Position numbers and translations under genes: made by a program
The notes under the pieces: generated by a model
Told to the model about the DNA's origin: nothing
Seen by the model: only the letters and a program-made list of their open reading frames with translations
Databases searched by the model: none
Shown here: in pieces, positions 43,231 through 51,356 of the stretch
Position numbering within the stretch: position 1 is the stretch's first letter
Layout of the letters: the number at the start of each line of letters is the position of its first letter
Assembly (NCBI GenBank): GCA_910588145.1
Contig: CAJUPO010000012.1
Location: 1 to 63,515 of the forward strand
Source of the DNA: an uncultured Oscillospiraceae bacterium
Lineage (GTDB): Bacteria > Bacillota > Clostridia > Oscillospirales > Ruminococcaceae
Direction of reading: 5' to 3'
DNA: 63,515 bases

Positions 43231-44447
43231 TTTTTAGCATTTGCAAGCATAAGCTTTATACGATTTTCTTGATTTACCTTAGTTGCTCCCGGATCATAGT
43301 CAATTGCAACAATATTAGCCTCAGGATAACTGTTCTTAATAACCCTTGACATACCCTTTGCAACAATATGATTAGGCAGGCAGCCAAACGGCTGAGCACA
43401 AATAATATTTTCTGTTCCTGTTTCTGCAAGAGCTGCCATTTCAGCAGGAATCAGCCAGCCCTCACCCATATGGACTCCCTGATTAATATATTTATCTGCA
43501 AGGCTTCTCAGATGGTCAAAATCGTGAGGTGCTTCGAATACCCCATGTTCCTTAACTGCCTTGATCATTGTTTTCTGAGCCTTATGGATAACCTTATAAG
43601 CCGTATTACTCATAAATGTATTAAGATTTTTAAACTGATACAGTTTACCGTCAGCTATATTTCCTGCTATACAGTACATAACAAATTCAAGTAAAGCCGG
43701 AACTATCGGTTCACAGCCCTCTGAAAGCAAAAATTCTTCCAGATGATTATTGGCAAGGGGAGAATATTTAACGTAAATCTCTCCTACTATTCCCACCCTG
43801 ATTTTCTTTTCCTGAGACCGCTTTATTTTAGCAAAGTCTTCAAGGATCATGCGGTAATATTTTTTGCAGTGCAGAAATTCTCTTTTATCGAATATTCTTG
43901 GAAGCTTTTCCTGCCATTTATCCCTTACCTTATCAGTTTCACCGGAGTTTACTTCATAAGGCTTACACTGATTATAAAGAGACATAAGCAGATCCCCGAA
44001 AATAACAGCATAAAGCACCTTTATGAGCAAAGGCAGAGTAAGAGAAAGACCGTTTCCCTTTTCCAGTCCGCTTAAATTAAGAGAAATAACCGGAACTTGG
44101 GGAAATTCTTTTCTTAGAGCCTTTCTTAAAAGATGAATATAGTTTGAAGCTCTGCACCCGCCCCCAGTCTGCGTGAGCATAAGAGCAGTCTTATTTACGT
44201 CATATTTTCCGCTTTTCAGCGCATTGATAAACTGACCGATAACAAGCAGCGCAGGATAACAGGTATCGTTATGGACATTTTTCAATCCCTCGTCCACAAC
44301 ATCTCTTGTAGACGTCTGTAAAAGTTCAACATTATAGCCATACTTTTTTAAAATATTTATAATAAGCTTGAAATGAACCGGAAGCATATCCGGAACAAGA
44401 ATAGTATAAGTTTCTTTCATTTCAGGCGTAAAAACCGGATACTGCAT
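43227..44447 (-). CDS. 2-hydroxyacyl-CoA dehydratase (HgdB/DUF2229-related) subunit
   Basis: This 406-aa protein belongs to the 2-hydroxyacyl-CoA dehydratase/double-cubane superfamily. Likely Fe-S cysteines lie in NDTCYPALLV, TGGGCRASNYIHLLRKAL and CAQPFGCLPNHIVAKG. It would receive electrons from the activase gene just upstream (15 bp gap). In many Clostridia this part is the C-terminal third of one protein of about 1400 aa. The substrate is not known. Confidence 0.8.
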   Translation of the reverse strand: MQYPVFTPEMKETYTILVPDMLPVHFKLIINILKKYGYNVELLQTSTRDVVDEGLKNVHNDTCYPALLVIGQFINALKSGKYDVNKTALMLTQTGGGCRASNYIHLLRKALRKEFPQVPVISLNLSGLEKGNGLSLTLPLLIKVLYAVIFGDLLMSLYNQCKPYEVNSGETDKVRDKWQEKLPRIFDKREFLHCKKYYRMILEDFAKIKRSQEKKIRVGIVGEIYVKYSPLANNHLEEFLLSEGCEPIVPALLEFVMYCIAGNIADGKLYQFKNLNTFMSNTAYKVIHKAQKTMIKAVKEHGVFEAPHDFDHLRSLADKYINQGVHMGEGWLIPAEMAALAETGTENIICAQPFGCLPNHIVAKGMSRVIKNSYPEANIVAIDYDPGATKVNQENRIKLMLANAKK

Positions 44448-44462
44448 AAGTTCCTCACTCCA

Positions 44463-47393
44463 TTAAGATTTATTTTCTTCCATAGCGGCTACAAGGCTTC
44501 TGAGTCTTATTTTTGCCGCACCCAGATTATTGATCTCATCAATTTTCAGCTGAGTATAAAGCTTTCCGCCCGTTTCAAGTATTTCCCTTACTTCGTCAGT
44601 AGTAATGGCGTCTATTCCGCAGCCGAACGATACAAGCTGAACCAGCTGCATATCAGGCTGAGTACAGACATACTGAGCAGCTCTGTAAAGTCTTGCATGG
44701 TAGCTCCACTGGTTAAGAACCCCGGGACGGTAATGTCCGTTCTGATAAACGGCGTCCTCCGTTACAACCGCCATTCCAAGACCTGTAATCAGTTTCTGTA
44801 TTCCGTGATTTATTTCATGGTCAATATGGTAAGGACGTCCGGATAAAACAATAATTTTCTGTCCGTTTTCTCTTGCCCGTCTGATTATCTCAGCGCCCTT
44901 GTTGAATACTTCATTCTTATAATCAGCCAGCGCATTGTATGCTTCCCTAACAGCGGACTTAACTTCTGATTTCTTTATGCCGTATTTTTTCAGAACATTA
45001 TACATTACAGAAACCACATTTTTTTCACGGTTAAGATCGATATAGGGATAAATAAAATTATCTTCATTAAGCCGAGGATTATTGGCTATTAGAAGTTCCG
45101 GATAATACGCCACAACAGGGCAGTTGAAATGATTATCGCTCTCTCCCTCATCAATATTATAACTCATGCAGGGATAGAATATAAAATCGACATTTTTTTC
45201 AATCAAGCTTTCAATGTGTCCATGGGCAAGCTTGGCAGGATAACAAACTGTATCCGACGGAATAGTATGCTGTCCCTTGTAATAAATATCCCTTGAGCTT
45301 TCTTGGGAAATAACAGTTTCGATTCCCACCCTGTCAAACAAAGCTTTCCAGAAAGGCAGAAGTTCATAAAAATTCAAGGCAAGAGGCAAACCAACCCGTA
45401 ATTTAGGATTATTTATTTTATTTTCAGTCATTTTAAGCATAGTATCATACTTAAAGTCATAAAGATTTTCAGTGCTGCTGTTTACGGCTTTACCTGCGCC
45501 CTTTTCACATCTGTTTCCGGAAATAAATTTTTTTCCGTCCCCGAAAGTTATAATATTCAAGCCGCATTTGGCAGTACATCCGCCGCACTGCGCTGAACGG
45601 GAAGTATATGAAAACTCCTCAAGCGCTTCCTTGGAAATAACAGACGATTCACCGGAGGATTTCTGCTTTGCATAAAGCGCCGCACCGAACGCACCCATAA
45701 GACCTGAAACGGCGGGTCTTATAACATTTCTTCCCATTTCCATTTCAAAAGCTCTCAGCACGGCGTCATTTAGAAATGTACCGCCCTGTACAACTATATT
45801 TTCTCCCAGTTCGTCAGGTGAATTTGCACGAATTACCTTATAAATAGCATTTTTTATTATAGACGATGAAAGTCCGGCAGAAATATCCTCAACAGACGCT
45901 CCGTCCTTTTGAGCCTGCTTAACGCTGCTGTTCATGAACACTGTACATCTCGAACCCAAATCAACAGGTCTTTCAGCCATAAGTCCCAGGGACGCAAATT
46001 CAGCTATATCGTATCCAAGAGCCAGTGCAAATGTCTGTATAAATGAACCGCAGCCGGAGGAACAAGCTTCGTTAAGCATAATGCTGTCTATGCAGTGATT
46101 TTTTATTTTAAAGCATTTAATATCCTGTCCGCCGATGTCAATGATAAAATCAACATCAGGACAGAAAAATGACGCCGCCTTAAAATGAGCGACAGTTTCG
46201 ACTACCCCGAAGTCAATGGAAAGTCCCGCTCTAATAAGATCCTCGCCGTATCCGGTAACTGCGGAACCCGCAATTTTAATACCGGGATTTATTTCATTAT
46301 ATATATTTTTAAGCTTAGCGGCAATTCTGTCAAGGGGCTGACCCTTATTTGAAGAATAATGATTATAAAGCAGTCTGCCGTCCTCTGTAATAAGTACAAG
46401 CTTTGTTGTAGTAGAACCTGCGTCTATGCCCAAATATGCGTTGCCCTTGTATGTATGCATATCCGCATACTCAAGGTCACACTTTTTATGACGTTCTATA
46501 AATTCCTCATAATCCTTTTCCGATCTGAACAAGGGTTCTCCGGTCACTACTCCGCTTGCCGCCTTAGCATTTTTTATTTTATCAAGGGCTTGTGAAATGG
46601 TAAATTCCTCTGCGCCGTTTCTCGCAAAAAGAGCGCACCCCAGCGCCATAAATACCGGAGCTTCATCAGGAAATACCGCATTTTCACCCTCACTGAGTCC
46701 CAGTGTTTTTATAAACGCTCTGCGCAGTCCCTTAAGAAAAGAAAGCGGACCGCCAAGAAAAAGCACTTTTCCTTCAATAGTTCTGCCCTGTGCCAGCCCT
46801 GAAACCGTCTGGTCAACAACAGCCTGAAAGATACTTGCGCAGATATCCTCACGCTTTGCCCCCTGATTCAGCAGAGGCTGGATATCCGATTTTGCAAAAA
46901 CACCGCACCTTGAAGCAATAGGATAAACCTTTTCCGCTTCAAGTGACATTTTATCCATTTCAGGAACAGTAACACCAAGCAGTGTTGCCATCTGATCTAT
47001 AAATGCACCGGTGCCGCCTGCGCATGAACCGTTCATTCGCTGTTCAACGCCGCCGGTCAGAAAAATTATCTTAGCGTCCTCTCCGCCCAGTTCAATTACA
47101 GCGTCAGCGTCAGGCATTTTTTCCCTTACGGCAATAAACGCTGAATGAACCTCCTGAACAAAAGGAAGCTCTGCTGACGAAGCAAGACCTAATCCGGCAG
47201 AACCCGTCATGCAGATACGGAATGAATCAGCCGGAAACTTTTCACCTATAATTTCAAGCTGCTGTCTTACAGCTTCCTTTACCTTTGAAAAGTGGCGCTG
47301 ATATTCTGAATATATAATATTGCTGTTCTCGTCTATAATAACAGTTTTAACCGTTGTTGAACCAACATCAATGCCGAGTGAATAAATAGCCAT
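44463..47393 (-). CDS. Acyl-CoA dehydratase activase, double BadF/BcrA ATPase plus DUF2229
   Basis: This 976-aa protein has two ASKHA ATPase domains in tandem: SLGIDVGSTTVKTV (1-290) with a GSCAGGTGAFIDQMA cluster motif, and YLGIDAGSTTTKLV (about 315-580) with NEACSSGCGSFIQTFA. A Cys-rich segment (CGGCTAKCG, about 600) and a DUF2229 region (about 660-960) follow. Such activases use ATP to drive low-potential electron transfer to a partner, here the next gene. The physiological reaction is unknown. Confidence 0.85.
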   Translation of the reverse strand: MAIYSLGIDVGSTTVKTVIIDENSNIIYSEYQRHFSKVKEAVRQQLEIIGEKFPADSFRICMTGSAGLGLASSAELPFVQEVHSAFIAVREKMPDADAVIELGGEDAKIIFLTGGVEQRMNGSCAGGTGAFIDQMATLLGVTVPEMDKMSLEAEKVYPIASRCGVFAKSDIQPLLNQGAKREDICASIFQAVVDQTVSGLAQGRTIEGKVLFLGGPLSFLKGLRRAFIKTLGLSEGENAVFPDEAPVFMALGCALFARNGAEEFTISQALDKIKNAKAASGVVTGEPLFRSEKDYEEFIERHKKCDLEYADMHTYKGNAYLGIDAGSTTTKLVLITEDGRLLYNHYSSNKGQPLDRIAAKLKNIYNEINPGIKIAGSAVTGYGEDLIRAGLSIDFGVVETVAHFKAASFFCPDVDFIIDIGGQDIKCFKIKNHCIDSIMLNEACSSGCGSFIQTFALALGYDIAEFASLGLMAERPVDLGSRCTVFMNSSVKQAQKDGASVEDISAGLSSSIIKNAIYKVIRANSPDELGENIVVQGGTFLNDAVLRAFEMEMGRNVIRPAVSGLMGAFGAALYAKQKSSGESSVISKEALEEFSYTSRSAQCGGCTAKCGLNIITFGDGKKFISGNRCEKGAGKAVNSSTENLYDFKYDTMLKMTENKINNPKLRVGLPLALNFYELLPFWKALFDRVGIETVISQESSRDIYYKGQHTIPSDTVCYPAKLAHGHIESLIEKNVDFIFYPCMSYNIDEGESDNHFNCPVVAYYPELLIANNPRLNEDNFIYPYIDLNREKNVVSVMYNVLKKYGIKKSEVKSAVREAYNALADYKNEVFNKGAEIIRRARENGQKIIVLSGRPYHIDHEINHGIQKLITGLGMAVVTEDAVYQNGHYRPGVLNQWSYHARLYRAAQYVCTQPDMQLVQLVSFGCGIDAITTDEVREILETGGKLYTQLKIDEINNLGAAKIRLRSLVAAMEENKS

Positions 47394-47441
47394 ACTTTTT
47401 TCGCCTTTCTTATCGCCGGTGGACTTAGATTATCTGTAATC

Positions 47442-47470
47442 ATTATAGCATATTTTTTGTTTAAAATAAA
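47442..47470 (-). promoter_or_regulatory. Candidate promoter of the activase-dehydratase pair
   Basis: Minus strand TATAAT (47442-47447) with an extended -10 (TGC) but only a weak -35 (TTTATT). Confidence 0.5.
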
Positions 47471-47539
47471 GTGCTTTTTTCAATTTCCATAAAATTAACG
47501 AATACGCCTTATATAACCATGATTTAAACTTTACGGTAT

Positions 47540-47563
47540 CCTGCTTATGAAATTTAAAGCAGG
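47540..47563. repeat. Inverted repeat upstream of ackA
   Basis: CCTGCTT (47540-47546) and AAGCAGG (47557-47563) form a perfect 7-bp inverted repeat, about 60 bp upstream of the ackA -35. It may be an operator site. Nothing else is seen in 47394-47620. Confidence 0.4.
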
Positions 47564-47620
47564 TATTATGTATAAATTTACAAAAAAGCCATTATATAAT
47601 ACATAATTATTCAAAAACAC

Positions 47621-47648
47621 TTGCTTTTTTTTCAAATAGGTATATAAT
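47621..47648 (+). promoter_or_regulatory. Promoter of ackA
   Basis: TTGCTT (47621-47626), 16-bp spacer, TATAAT (47643-47648), about 40 bp before the ATG. Confidence 0.7.
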
Positions 47649-47687
47649 AATAATGTTAAGGAAATTGAGAAAGGATTGTTTTGTTAT

Positions 47688-48887
47688 ATGTTAATTTTAG
47701 TTGTTAATGCCGGAAGCTCATCGCTCAAATATCAGCTCATAAACATGGACGACGAAAGTGTTCTGGCAAAGGGTAATTGTGACAGAATCGGAATAGACGG
47801 TCACATTTCTCACAAGACTGCCGACGGAAGAACACTTGAGGAGGAATATTCTTTCCCGACTCATACAGAAGCATTTGAAAAGCTTATTGATACACTGTTA
47901 AACAGCGAAGCGTCAGTAATAAGCAGTATGTCGGAAATTTCCGCTGTCGGTCACAGAATCGTGCAGGGCGCTGAAGTCTTTAGTGAAACAACACTTGTTA
48001 CAGACGAAGTTATTGACAAAATTGACGAGCTTGCAGAGCTTGCACCGGTACATAATCACGCACACGCACTGGCTCTCAGAGCCTGCCGCAAGGTTTTTGA
48101 TGAATCAGTACCGCAGGTTGTAGTATTCGATACAGCTTTCCATCAGACAATGCCTCCTAAGGCATATATGTACGGAATCCCTTACGAGGATTACGAAAAA
48201 TATCACGTTAGAAAATACGGTTTTCACGGAACTTCACACCGATTTGTTTCCGCCGCTCTTGCTGAAGCTATGGGCAGGGATCTCAAGGATCTGAAAATTG
48301 TTTCCTGCCATCTTGGAAACGGCTCTTCTATTACTGCTGTTGAAGGCGGCAAGTCAATTGATACTTCAATGGGATTTACTCCTCTTGACGGACTTATTAT
48401 GGGTACAAGAAGCGGTGCGATTGACGCTTCCGCCGTTACATATTTAGCAAAGAAGCTTGGCTTTGATCCGGATCAGATGAGCAATTATCTGAACAAACAG
48501 TGCGGATTCCTTGGAGTTTCCCATATTTCCTCCGACAACCGTGACATTACAAAGGCTGTTGGCGAAGGCGACGAAAGAGCTATTCTCACTGCCGATATGC
48601 TCCGTTACGAGATCAAGAAATTCATAGGCTCCTATGCGGCAGTTATGAACGGTCTTGACGCTGTGATCTTTACAGGCGGTATCGGTGAAAATGCTTTTGA
48701 AGTACGTGAGGGTGTTTGTACAAACATGGACGTACTGGGAATCAAAATTGATACTGAACTCAATCAGACTGTAAGAGGAAAGCTCTGCAAGATTTCAACA
48801 GAAGATTCAAAGGTTGAGGTATGGGTGGTTCCTACAAATGAAGAACTGCTTATTGCAAGAGATACTCTTGAACTGATTTCAAAGTAA
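47688..48887 (+). CDS. ackA: Acetate kinase
   Basis: The enzyme makes ATP and acetate from acetyl phosphate, a main energy step in fermenters. The 399 aa have NAGSSSLKYQ near the start, VFDTAFHQTMP, KYGFHGTSH, HLGNGSS and FTGGIGENAFEVR. I start at the ATG at 47688, which gives the canonical MLILVVNAGSSS; TTG at 47676 directly abuts AAAGGA. No pta gene is next to it, unlike in many genomes. Confidence 0.96.
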   Translation: MLILVVNAGSSSLKYQLINMDDESVLAKGNCDRIGIDGHISHKTADGRTLEEEYSFPTHTEAFEKLIDTLLNSEASVISSMSEISAVGHRIVQGAEVFSETTLVTDEVIDKIDELAELAPVHNHAHALALRACRKVFDESVPQVVVFDTAFHQTMPPKAYMYGIPYEDYEKYHVRKYGFHGTSHRFVSAALAEAMGRDLKDLKIVSCHLGNGSSITAVEGGKSIDTSMGFTPLDGLIMGTRSGAIDASAVTYLAKKLGFDPDQMSNYLNKQCGFLGVSHISSDNRDITKAVGEGDERAILTADMLRYEIKKFIGSYAAVMNGLDAVIFTGGIGENAFEVREGVCTNMDVLGIKIDTELNQTVRGKLCKISTEDSKVEVWVVPTNEELLIARDTLELISK

Positions 48888-48895
48888 AACACATT

Positions 48896-48926
48896 AAGAC
48901 GGACGTAAATGCGTTCGTCTTTTATT
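48896..48926 (+). terminator. Terminator after ackA
   Basis: A stem of about 10 bp with one G-T pair (AAGACGGACG with CGTTCGTCTT) is followed by TTTATTTT. Some read-through to cdd, 15 bp downstream, is possible. Confidence 0.75.
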
Positions 48927-48940
48927 TTAGGAGAACTATT

Positions 48941-49318
48941 ATGGATTATAAGGATTTATATAAATTATCTAAAGAGGCACGTGAATTTTCATATTCTCCC
49001 TTTTCCGGATTCAGTGTGGGAGCAGCCCTGCTCTGTACTGACGGAAGTGTTTTTACTGGATGCAATATAGAAAATTCCTCTTTTTCGCTGACTAATTGTG
49101 CAGAAAGGACAGCCTTTTTCAAAGCCGTTTCAGAGGGAAAAAGAAATTTTAAAGCAATAGCGATTTCGGGCGGAAAGGATTCGGCAGACGCCCCCTGCTT
49201 TCCCTGCGGAGCATGTCTTCAGGTAATGTCAGAGTTTTGCAGAAAGGACTTTAAAATTATTCTTTCTGACCGAATCGTTACTCTTGCTGAATTGATTCCG
49301 TATTCATTTAAACTATAA
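48941..49318 (+). CDS. cdd: Cytidine deaminase
   Basis: The enzyme deaminates cytidine and deoxycytidine for pyrimidine salvage. The 125 aa have the zinc motif NCAERTAFF with the catalytic Glu, and PCFPCGACLQV with the other two Cys ligands. SPFSGFSVGAAL is the family start. The all-Cys ligand set marks the small tetrameric class. AGGAG precedes the ATG. Confidence 0.95.
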   Translation: MDYKDLYKLSKEAREFSYSPFSGFSVGAALLCTDGSVFTGCNIENSSFSLTNCAERTAFFKAVSEGKRNFKAIAISGGKDSADAPCFPCGACLQVMSEFCRKDFKIILSDRIVTLAELIPYSFKL

Positions 49319-49322
49319 AAAT

Positions 49323-49357
49323 AAAGCGCCTCTGATTAAATATCAGAAGCGCTTTTT
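49323..49357. terminator. Terminator between cdd and glcK
   Basis: An interrupted stem (AAAGCG and TCTGAT with ATCAGA and CGCTTT) is followed by T on the plus strand, with A-rich sequence on the left giving T on the minus strand. It serves both convergent genes. Confidence 0.8.
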
Positions 49358-49366
49358 AATTTATTA

Positions 49367-50323
49367 TTATTTTGCCATTCCGAGGAATGCCGCACCGATA
49401 ATTCCGGCGTCATTTCCAAGCTTAGCAATTACAATTTCAGTATTCTTAGGTGAATTTCTTGTATATACCTCTTCCTTAACAAGTTCCTTTACCGGAAGAA
49501 GAAGCGGATCACCCTCATTGCATACGCCTCCGCCGATACAGAGTATATCAGGCTGGAAGATATTAATAGTATTTGTAATTCCTGCCGCAAGGTATTTGAT
49601 ATACTTGTCAACAACGTCCTTAGCAGTCTTATCGCCCATTCTCATAGCGTCAAATGAAGTTCTTGCTGTAACCTTGCCTTTTCTTTCAGCAGTAATTTTA
49701 TGCATTACCGTATTCTTATCTTCAGCCATAGCTTCCTTTGTCATGCGTATAAGTCCTGTTGCTGATGAGAACACCTCAAAACATCCTTTTCTGCCGCAAG
49801 TACACTGAGGACCGTCAACCTCAATAACCATATGACCTATTTCAGCCCCTGCAAAATTTGATCCGGAATAAATCTTTCCGTCAACAACGATACCGCCGCC
49901 AACGCCTGTGCCAAGAGTAATGCAAACCGCGTTTTTAGCTCCCTTTGCAGCGCCGGCAACAAATTCGCCATACGCCGCAGCATTTGCGTCGTTTTCAATA
50001 AATACCGGCTTGTCAATTGATTCCTTAATATATTCAACCATCGGAGTATTGTCAAATCCCAGATTGCAGGAATACTCGATAATTCCCTTTTCACTGTTTG
50101 CAATACCCGGAGTACCGATTCCTATCCATTCTACCTGTTCCATAGTGATTCCGGCGTCCTTTACAGCCTTGACCGCAACCTTAGCCATATCGTCTGCTAT
50201 TTCCTTTTCAGGTCTTGGTAAATTTGTCTTTGTGCTTGCTTTAGAAAGAATTTTATAATTTTCATCTACAACACCTGCAACGATATTTGTACCGCCAAGA
50301 TCAATACCAACATAATACTTCAT
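49367..50323 (-). CDS. glcK: ROK family glucokinase
   Basis: The enzyme phosphorylates glucose, such as that released by intracellular glycosidases. The 318 aa have the ATP motif GIDLGGTN, the catalytic Asp in ENDANAAAYGE, LGTGVGGG and the ROK zinc site GHMVIEVDGPQCTCGRKGCFE (Cys-x-Cys-4-Cys). There is no N-terminal DNA-binding domain, so it is an enzyme and not a repressor. AGGAG precedes the ATG. Confidence 0.94.
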   Translation of the reverse strand: MKYYVGIDLGGTNIVAGVVDENYKILSKASTKTNLPRPEKEIADDMAKVAVKAVKDAGITMEQVEWIGIGTPGIANSEKGIIEYSCNLGFDNTPMVEYIKESIDKPVFIENDANAAAYGEFVAGAAKGAKNAVCITLGTGVGGGIVVDGKIYSGSNFAGAEIGHMVIEVDGPQCTCGRKGCFEVFSSATGLIRMTKEAMAEDKNTVMHKITAERKGKVTARTSFDAMRMGDKTAKDVVDKYIKYLAAGITNTINIFQPDILCIGGGVCNEGDPLLLPVKELVKEEVYTRNSPKNTEIVIAKLGNDAGIIGAAFLGMAK

Positions 50324-50385
50324 AAAATTTTCTCCTGTTCAATTAATTGTTACGCAATATTTAAAATGCACTTATGTTACTTAGC

Positions 50386-50419
50386 ACAAGGATAAAAATT
50401 ACATATAATTATCCTTTGT
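50386..50419. repeat. Inverted repeat in the glcK leader
   Basis: ACAAGGATAA (50386-50395) and TTATCCTTTGT (50409-50419) form an inverted repeat with one bulge, between the glcK promoter and its ribosome binding site. It may be an operator or an mRNA hairpin. Confidence 0.5.
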
Positions 50420-50443
50420 CTGCATAAATTCATATACACTTAT

Positions 50444-50472
50444 ATCATAAACCAAAATCACACAATAGTCAA
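50444..50472 (-). promoter_or_regulatory. Promoter of glcK
   Basis: Minus strand TTGACT (50467-50472), 17-bp spacer, TATGAT (50444-50449). Confidence 0.75.
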
Positions 50473-50575
50473 CACTTTTTTGTTCTGTTTTACTGATTTT
50501 GCTGATACTTTTGATAAAAATTACTGCACTGCATGAAATTGGCACCAATTTTCAGATGATTTTTATTATTTGCCA

Positions 50576-50604
50576 TTGAAAAACGGACAGACTTATGTTA
50601 AAAT
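50576..50604 (+). promoter_or_regulatory. Promoter of the HD protein gene
   Basis: TTGAAA (50576-50581), 17-bp spacer, TAAAAT (50599-50604) with an extended -10 (TGT). The 326-bp divergent region between glcK and this gene otherwise holds only the inverted repeat and glcK promoter above. Confidence 0.75.
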
Positions 50605-50649
50605 ATTATATGCTTGTAATTAGACATTAAACACTGACGGAGGTATTTT

Positions 50650-51246
50650 ATGAGCAGTGAAAAGAAGGAAGAATTTCTTGAAATTTACCGTAATAATATA
50701 CAGCGCCCCGGAGCTGACAGACTGCTTAACTATATGCTCTCGGAGCAAAGCGACTTTTTTGAAGCCCCGTGCAGCACCCGCTTTCACGGCTCCTATGCCG
50801 GAGGACTGACAGAACACAGCCTTAACGTATATTATTGCCTTAAGGATTATTTATCAAGACAGCGTGCAAAGGACGTTTACGGCATGAATTATTCAGACGA
50901 ATCAATTGCCCTCGTTTCATTGCTTCATGATATATGTAAAATGAATTTCTACTCGGTTGATTACAGAAACGCAAAAAATGCTGACGGAGTATGGGAAAAA
51001 GTCCCGTATTACACAATCGATGACAAACTGCCGTATGGACACGGCGAAAAATCAGTTTATATTATTTCCGGATTCATGAGACTCTCCCGTGAAGAAGCCT
51101 TTGCTATAAGATACCATATGGGCTTTTCCGGCAATGAGGACAGAAACAGTATCGGAAATGCATTTGAAATGTTTCCCCTTGCCTTTGCTCTGAGTGTTGC
51201 CGATATGGAAGCTACATACTTCCTTGAGGGAAAACCCAGAACTTAG
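50650..51246 (+). CDS. HD-domain phosphohydrolase
   Basis: This 198-aa cytoplasmic protein has HD-superfamily metal motifs: HGSYAGGLTEHSLNV, LLHDICKM with the HD pair, and GHGEKSV. It resembles the HD part of YhaM-type 3'-5' exoribonucleases but lacks their OB-fold domain, so the substrate is open. ACGGAGG precedes the ATG. The GH13 gene follows after 110 bp. Confidence 0.8.
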   Translation: MSSEKKEEFLEIYRNNIQRPGADRLLNYMLSEQSDFFEAPCSTRFHGSYAGGLTEHSLNVYYCLKDYLSRQRAKDVYGMNYSDESIALVSLLHDICKMNFYSVDYRNAKNADGVWEKVPYYTIDDKLPYGHGEKSVYIISGFMRLSREEAFAIRYHMGFSGNEDRNSIGNAFEMFPLAFALSVADMEATYFLEGKPRT

Positions 51247-51270
51247 AATGCTATTGTCATAAAAATGACA

Positions 51271-51321
51271 GTACATATACCGCAGCTTTCCGCCGCTGAA
51301 AGATCTAAAGCCGGTATATAC
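51271..51321 (+). repeat. Inverted repeat between HD and GH13 genes
   Basis: ATATACCG (51275-51282) pairs with CGGTATAT (51312-51319), enclosing a second CAGC/GCTG stem. The structure ends about 35 bp before the GH13 ATG. A separate 6-bp hairpin (TGTCAT/ATGACA) lies just before it. No T tract follows. Confidence 0.45.
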
Positions 51322-51356
51322 AAAAATTAAATGCGGCAGAATGGAGATAACTATTT

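Noticed and set aside
44447..44463. Frameshift or premature stop splitting one long activase-dehydratase gene
   Set aside because: Both parts have plausible starts and stops with a 15-bp gap, so a true two-gene arrangement is more likely; kept only as a check in the findings.
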